DNA of 64,000 bases, taken from Monocercomonoides exilis. Taxonomy: Eukaryota > Preaxostyla > Oxymonadida > Polymastigidae. Shown in pieces: positions 58,501-64,000 of this stretch. The translations under genes were made by a program, and so were the position numbers. The first letter of the stretch is position 1; the number at the start of each line of letters is the position of its first letter. The stretch covers positions 620,501 to 684,500 of the forward strand of contig LSRY02000042.1 in NCBI GenBank assembly GCA_001643675.2, read 5' to 3'. The notes under the pieces were generated by a model. That model made no database searches. It was not told the DNA's origin and worked only from the letters and a program-made list of their open reading frames with translations.

Positions 58501-58771
58501 AAAATATTTTCAGAGAATTTCCCTTGAATAAAAAGGAGGAAAATTTAGAGCATTTACTAAATGATTCATGTTCGCATCTCCATTTCAAATAACGATTAAA
58601 ATCAATTGATATTAAGACAATTTGTGAAAATGCTAGGAACAACGTAAAAACAACAATAATGATAACAAAAGGAGAATGCTTCTTGACATTTCCATAATGG
58701 TGAAAAACAAAAATTGCCAAGAAGAGGACCCCTATCTCCAAAAAAATAAATAAGATAATTCCAAAATCCAT
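55561..58771 (-). CDS. LMBR1-domain multispan membrane protein (LMBRD2-like)
   Basis: Eight exons on the minus strand (58771-58464, 58408-58247, 58181-58100, 58039-57911, 57836-57762, 57593-56836, 56641-56556, 56393-55561) join in frame to 810 residues. Family landmarks appear in order: FLAIFVFHHYGNVKK, then IFWNIIYWTNFANLW|LIAPFF, SSGGFTFKQKLLYSLKRNGR, LYIVMLGVGL|IYIPKKLWRRSN, LSTLRKE|LMDCQQY, and in the last exon VVWGEVTMFIPLDISPL, LTAPLCQNIL and VAPFVGDGFVVYFPLL. The order and spacing match LMBRD2, an eight- to nine-span protein implicated in receptor trafficking in animals. A large charged loop coded by exon 6 makes it longer than usual. The last about 80 residues are a hydrophilic tail. 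No ligand can be inferred. Confidence 0.85.
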
Positions 58772-58785
58772 ATATTGGGTTTAAA
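58772..58785. promoter_or_regulatory. 14-bp gap between two divergent start codons
   Basis: The ATG of the LMBRD2-like gene (58769-58771, minus) and the ATG of the RNA-binding protein gene (58786, plus) are only 14 bp apart, and the spacer is simply atattgggtttaaa. Neither gene has a usable later start, so promoters and 5' leaders must lie within the opposite gene, or the messages must be nearly leaderless. Confidence 0.7.
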
Positions 58786-60665
58786 ATGGAAGATCAAAAA
58801 ACAAATGCGTTTTCAAGGACTCATGTAAAGTTATTTGTTGGAAACTTACCGAAATCAGTTACTGAAAATGATCTTCGCAACGTCTTTTCACCATTTGGCG
58901 ATCTTGTGGAAGTTCACATTCTTCGAGACAGATATACTCTTGAGCCCAAGGGTTGTTGCTTTGTCACATATCACGATGGCGCATCAGCTGAAAAGGCAAT
59001 TCTTGAAATTAATGGAACTAATCCATTTAAAAGTGTTTGTAATTATTTGCGATGTGTTTGCGTCTGTAGTTTTTTTTCTTTTTTGTTTGGCAGGTTCCAA
59101 TCTTGGTCAGATTAGCAGATAGCGAAAAGGAAATACTCACAAATAAAATCTTTGTTGGAATGATACCTAAGCATTGGACTTCTGATGATTTAAAAAACTT
59201 CTTTTCCGAATTTGGACAAATAAATGAATCTATCATCTTGACTTATCCCACAGGAGATTCAAGAGGTGTGCAGATGGGTACTGTTTTCTGAGGAAATTTT
59301 TTTTATATTTGTTTTTAAAAATTGACATGAAGGATGTGGTTTTGTGAAATTTGCCTCTCGTGATGATGCTGTTCGTGCAATTATTCAAAAAAACAATGCA
59401 ATTGTTGATGTCTGAATCATTAAATCTTCATATTTAATTCGATTGATGAATGTTTTATTATCTCTGTATTTTGTGTTTTCTCATATAAATTATGCTCTTA
59501 TTTGATGCCTGAATATTTGAACGATTCTTTTTTCTAAAATTAAAAGGGATCTTCTGCTCCACTAATTGTGAAATTCGCTGAAAGCGACCGAGAAAAACAA
59601 CAAAAGCGAAAAATGCAACAGATGCGAGCTACTCTCGCTGCGAATGCTATGGCCTACAATCCATATTCTGTGTCTCCGCCAGCATATCCCCTGATCCCTC
59701 TCCCCTCAATGCCTCAGTTCATTCCTCAGGCAATGCCCGGAGGAGCTGTTTTTTATGCGCCTGCTTCTTATCCTATGGCCTCGCCGATGGTTCCTATGCC
59801 TACACCTGCTCCTTCCATTCCTATGGCATCTTCTATGGCATCTCCTGTTTCATATAATTCATCTCAGAGTGCTTCCAAGACTGGTACTGGATCTTCTTCT
59901 TCCACCTCATCATCATCTTCTTCTTCTTCTTCGTCGTCGTCGTCTTCAAATACAATTTCAGCTTCAAATAACACTTCAAATCCTTCTGCTTCTGCTTCTG
60001 CTTCTTCTTCGATTCAGACATCCTCCAATCCTTCAATGCCTTCAACTGCTGTTCCGTCACTTCCTCAGCTTGCTGGGATCGGACTTCCTTCTTCATTGGT
60101 CATGCAAAGTGTTATGCCTTCACAACAATTTGCTACGGCTCGGACACAATCAATGATGCATCCGGTTACAAGTGTGCTTTTAAATTTTATGAGAAAATTT
60201 TTATGCTATTTTTTCGAGTGAGTTTTTTTATGTTTTGATAAATGGAATTTAAAAAACACAATTAATTATTTTCAAATAATCATCGTTCTAATGATTTATT
60301 CTCCCTTTCTCATTCTTTCCCTCTTTTTATAATCTCTATTCTTCACATTCTACTTGTAAGAGCCTCACCCAGCCTTGAACTCACACGAGGAAGGGCCAAA
60401 AGGAGCAAATCTGTTTGTGTTTCACATTCCTCCGTCTCTGACAGATGTGGACTTGCTCTCTCTTTTCCAGCCGTTTGGGAGAGTGGTGAGTGTGAAGGTG
60501 TTTGTGGACTTTGCCACACAGGAGTCGAAAGGATATGGGTTTGTTTCGTACGACAACCCAGACAGCGCAAAGGCTGCGATTGCGGCGATGAATGGATTTT
60601 CAATCTCAGATGGATCTGTCATGGGGAGAGAGAAGCGGTTGAGAGTTGAATTGAAAAGAGAATGA
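58786..60665 (+). CDS. CELF/Bruno-like RNA-binding protein with three RRMs
   Basis: Five exons (58786-59034, 59094-59265, 59333-59409, 59547-60171, 60361-60665) give about 475 residues. RRM1 begins [20 protein letters not shown] at residue 15. RRM2 has [20 protein letters not shown] and, across a splice, [20 protein letters not shown], ending [21 protein letters not shown] Met/Pro/Ser-rich linker of about 190 residues follows. RRM3 has [40 protein letters not shown] and [17 protein letters not shown], a very close match to the CELF RRM3. Such proteins bind GU-rich RNA and control splicing, decay and translation. Donors are GTTTGT, GTGTGC, GTCTGA and GTGTGC; the splice into the last exon has a near-equivalent alternative one codon away. 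Confidence 0.88.
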
Positions 60666-61297
60666 GAATGCTGTTTGGTGGGAATGGTTTGGACTTTTTC
60701 ATTTATTGGAATTGATGAGCAATCATTGAAATAAGGAACTTGCTTTACGATGTTCTGTTGAAAGTTTCTGAACTTTTTCATGTTGCACTTCACCTTTTTT
60801 TGTTCATTCACTTCAAAGAAAATAAAGCAATCGTTGGAATTTTGAATTTGTAGCTTCTTCATTTTTGTGCATAACGTGAAGATTTTTTTCTTCTCTTTAA
60901 AACGAACAATAGAGTTTTTTTTTTTTTTTCACAGTTTTTTTATCCTTTTTTTTTTAATTCAATAATTGATTATTTCTTTTCATAAAGAAACATATATCAA
61001 AATGATAATTGAGAGAAAAATATTCCTGAAAAGAAACAGAGAAAAAACTGTTGTTATTAAAAAGGATGGCGTTTGATTCAATGAATAACTCAAACAACAA
61101 AGATATAAGTGACTTGAAATTGTTATTTTTTTAAAATATCTTTTCAATGAATTACTCCACAGTTTTCAGGAATTGAGTCTGGAATGCTTCTTTATGCCTC
61201 GACGAAGAAAATTATATTTTCTGAAAAAAATTAAAAATTGAGCATATAAATTTTTTAGTGCAAATTGTTTTGTTTTTTGTTTTGAAGTTTTCTTTAT
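60666..61297. other. Convergent intergenic region, nothing recognised
   Basis: AT-rich spacer with T runs at about 60910-60950 between the convergent 3' ends of the RNA-binding protein gene and the family gene that follows. No feature is supported. Confidence 0.5.
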
Positions 61298-62638
61298 TCA
61301 GAAGAAAATGAAAAAATCATTGACACTTCGTGAAAAACGACAAATTATCCGAAACACATAAGTGTATCCCAAAATAATATCTTCATATCCTTCTTCCTCC
61401 AACTTTGAGAATGCTTTTCTCTTCAGCATTTTTCGTTGCATTTCTTCGTTTTCGCTCTGCTTAAATTCTTTCAGCCAGCTTGTCAGAAACTGAAAGAATT
61501 CCAGGCAGCTTATTGTGTCATCATTATTCACTGTTGATCCACGAACATCCTCAAAAAAGAAACTTATTACTCCTCCACTTAAAATATCTTCTATGCAGAT
61601 GCGCTTTTTATACATTATAGATTTAAAAAGATGAATGCACTTATCAGCTGTTGTTTTTTTGTGCTTCTTCATTCTTCTGCATGTGCATACGAGGCAAGAA
61701 ATCACTTCAACGCAATCTGATTTGCCATTCGATGTTCTTAAAGAAAAAAATACATTAAGCACGTTTAACCATCTCATAATCACATGAGTGACTTTCTTTT
61801 CTTCTTCTCCTTTTTCATTTTTCTTCAATTCCACGCATTTCGACAGTTCTGCCAATTCTTGTACCGCCTCTCTCGCAAAATGAAGCTCATTAGCAATCAC
61901 ATATTCCAAACTACTTTCGAAGAAAAATCTGTTGATCAAAAATTGCCAAGCAGACTGATAGGCAAGTTGTGTCAGGTTGTGATGTTCCTGATGATAATGA
62001 ATGATTTTTTTGACTTCATTGATATACATGATTTTGTTCACTTTCTAAAAAGTACATAAATTGATAAAACATATGAATGCATGTCCATTGATCTCAAAAA
62101 GCCATCATACAATATTGTTAGGGAAGCAGCTCAAAGCCAGCAAATCTATTTCGGTTTCCTTTTGTTTTCCCTCGCTTTTATCATTGCATAAAGCAACTTT
62201 CATAAGGCAAGACGCGCAAACTGGAATCAATTCATCTCTCATCTTTATTTCATTTTCAAAAAGCATGAAGCAGCATTCGCAAAGATCAATCAACAATTTT
62301 TCCCTTCTTTCTTCTTTTTTCTTTAATTCCATTAAAATTAAGCTTTCAAATTTTTCACTCAATGAAGAAAAGCAAAAAGAACTGTTGTATATGTCTTTCA
62401 TCACTTTGCAATATCCAATCTGTTTTATCAGCGAAATGGCATTTTCCAAAGATAAGTTCTTTGTTTCAATCATTAAATTAATTCTATTTAATATGTCTGA
62501 ATCCAAAATTGAACACAATTCATTTCCGTTCATTTTTATAATCAATGTAATCATTTCTTCAACTTTCGCTTTTCGTTCAATCAAAGGAGTTTTTCCAATC
62601 TGCAGCAAAATATCTAATTGAAAATGTATTTTTTTCAA
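61298..62638 (-). CDS. Two-exon protein of the lineage-specific family (copy B)
   Basis: Exon 1 is 62638-62111 and exon 2 is 62044-61298, with a 66-bp phase-0 intron (GTATGA...TTTTTAG), giving 424 residues. It aligns along its length with copy A at 4367-5676: LLIDLCECCFMLF and SCLMKVAL in exon 1; YINEVKKIIHYHQEHHNLTQ, LAYQSAWQFLI and NELHFAREAVQELAEL in exon 2; EEEGYEDIILGY near the end. The intron falls at the same point, just after LLALS-x(3-5). Copy B has an N-terminal segment (LLQIGKTPLIERKAKVEEMI) that copy A lacks or has diverged. Exon 2 divergence between copies is high, so this is an old duplication. No localisation signal or known domain is seen; function unknown. Confidence 0.8.
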
Positions 62639-63350
62639 AAGTTACCGTTCAATTGAAAAGGAAAGTGGATGGGTACAAACTCATAAACATTTTTGATGAT
62701 GAGCACTTGAAAAATACAAGTGTTCATATTTCAATTCGAATTGCAAAAATTATAATTTTATTCGGTAAATCATTTTTTGAATTTGATTTTCTCAAAAAAC
62801 TTTAGCAATTAAAATGCAAACCTTTTCTAATTTCTTGCTTGCAATCATTTTGTTCAGTTAACTGAATATAACCCAAATGCAAAAAATGGTCCAAAAAGAT
62901 CAGGTGATTTCTTAATATTGTAAAATTCATTAACGTTTATAGCTTTAATATCATTTATTTTTAACTATTCAAGTGGTATTGATTGAACATTTATTGATTT
63001 ATTTTTCAAAAAAGTTCAAAAAATGGGTGATTATTTTTGAAATCATATTTTTTCATTTCTAATTTTCGGTTCGAAAATTTTCATTAAATGCCAGTAAACG
63101 AACACTGAAAATTGAACAGGCTAATCCAAGAAATGTTTTTCTTTATTTTAGCTCAAATTTTTTGCTTTTGTAACATAAAAAATTATTTTCTCATTTGAAT
63201 TCAAAATCTTTTATGAGTGACAAAGAACCTTAAAAAACCAACAACCCGAAAAAAGTTATGATTTCAAGAATTATTACCCAAATGTTCAAAAAATATTATT
63301 TAAAATATTATTAAAAAAGTTGTTCATTTCATCTCATGAATATATATATA
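62639..63350. repeat. Dispersed repeat family, instance 4, left part
   Basis: After about 350 bp of unique AT-rich DNA, the TGATTATTTTTGAAATCATA module appears forward at about 63027 and inverted at 63237-63285 (acccgaaaaaagttatgatt). This is the same arrangement as at 31.4-31.7 kb. The foldback element that follows interrupts the repeat before its second module. Confidence 0.55.
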
Positions 63351-63760
63351 TATAGTTAGCGTTAAAAATGGTGGACACTTTCAATAACTGTGGGCAGTCG
63401 AATTTTCTCAACAACCTTTAAAAGTCGCATTTTGACAATAAACCCAATTATTCCCTCAATGAATGCAAGCTTTTGGAACACACATTAATGAAACAACTTT
63501 CACTGAAGAATTTAGAAATAAACATCTTCAATTTTTGGAGAAACATGAATAATCTTATATCTCCGAATTTCTCTGAAAATTGAAAATGTTTATTTCTAAA
63601 TTCTTCAGAGAAAGTTGTTTCATTAATGTGTGTTCCAAAAGCTTGCATTCATTGAGGGAATAATTGGGTTTATTGTCAAAATGCGACTTTTAAAGGTTGT
63701 TGAGAAAATTCGACTGCCCACAGTTATTGAAAGTGTCCACCATTTTTAACGCTAACTATA
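63351..63760. mobile_element. 410-bp foldback (MITE-like) element
   Basis: Two arms of about 180 bp are near-perfect reverse complements: the left starts tatagttagcgttaaaaatg at 63351 and the right ends cgctaactata at 63760. The loop of about 40 bp lies around 63535-63575. The ends lie in TA-rich sequence, consistent with a TA target as used by Tc1/mariner-type elements. The short reading frame inside it (63448-63648) simply follows the arms and is not a gene. High arm identity indicates recent insertion or ongoing gene conversion. Confidence 0.75.
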
Positions 63761-63860
63761 CAAACTGCTTTTGACCTTTGATCAAACTTTTGTTATTATG
63801 ATGATTTCTAGACAATAAGAAATTTATTATATTTAACTTTTAATACACATTTTTATCATT

Positions 63861-64000
63861 ATGTTTATTTTTCAAATGGGGGAAAATACGGACTTTCAAG
63901 TTTTTCATGCACAATCATAAAAAAAATTGTTTCACTCATAACTTTATTTCGCTTTCTCAGATTTTGAAATAAATTTGATTATCATATGGGTGATTATTTT
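63861..64000 (+). repeat. Dispersed repeat family, instance 4, right part (runs off the window)
   Basis: The second module (gggggaaaatacggactttc ... cactcataactttatttcgc) at 63878-63975 is followed by a forward copy of the first module, atgggtgattatttt, cut by the window edge. The spacing between modules matches the instance near 31.7 kb once the foldback element is removed. Confidence 0.6.

Noticed and set aside
60171-60362. Alternative last splice of the RNA-binding protein (donor two bases later, acceptor at AAGAG)
   Set aside because: It is also in frame, but its donor GTGCTT breaks the GTNT pattern seen in all other introns.
63448-63648. 66-codon frame in the foldback element
   Set aside because: It is created by the symmetric arms of the hairpin and shows no coding features.

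Overview
This window is nuclear DNA of a protist with short spliceosomal introns. It is strongly AT-rich, and all three standard stop codons are used as real stops: the phosphoglycerate kinase gene ends in TAA, one gene-family member in TAG, and several genes in TGA. Glutamine is encoded normally, so the code is standard. Seventeen introns of 51-194 bp can be placed, all with a GTNT donor. The overall style matches an oxymonad such as Monocercomonoides: very large beta-helix surface proteins, Ser-rich and Lys/Glu-rich disordered proteins, Merlin-like and pogo-like DNA transposons, and a two-exon gene family that I recall as abundant in Monocercomonoides. The organism call is inference; no database was searched.

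Layout. 1-12.5 kb is accessory: an apparently intact ISXO2/Merlin transposase (1.4-2.5 kb), one member of the two-exon family (4.4-5.7 kb), a decayed pogo-like transposon (7.3-8.9 kb) and a decayed beta-helix surface gene (10.7-11.9 kb). 12.5-29.2 kb holds five to six expressed-looking genes: three disordered proteins, a small coiled-coil protein, a cathepsin B-like protease and a single-pass beta-helix surface protein. 29.2-36.4 kb is accessory again: a second pogo copy, a beta-helix fragment, dispersed repeats and a 61-bp poly-A tract.

36.4-60.7 kb is a core block. It contains phosphoglycerate kinase, a giant membrane protein of about 5,658 residues, an LMBR1-domain (LMBRD2-like) membrane protein rebuilt from eight exons, and a CELF/Bruno-like RNA-binding protein with three RRMs. 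The last two are divergent, with start codons only 14 bp apart. 61-64 kb carries a second member of the two-exon family, then a dispersed repeat holding a near-perfect 410-bp foldback element.

The standout is the giant gene (38.4-55.5 kb, minus). It encodes a signal peptide, five beta-helix modules of about 400 residues, one membrane span, a long Ser/acidic cytosolic linker, about 57 tandem Trp-containing helical repeats of about 35 residues (resembling Sfi1/IQ-type centrin- or calmodulin-binding repeats), and an SH3 domain on a separate exon after a 135-bp intron. This looks like a surface receptor or adhesin wired directly to the cytoskeleton. A naive gene call would miss the SH3 domain.
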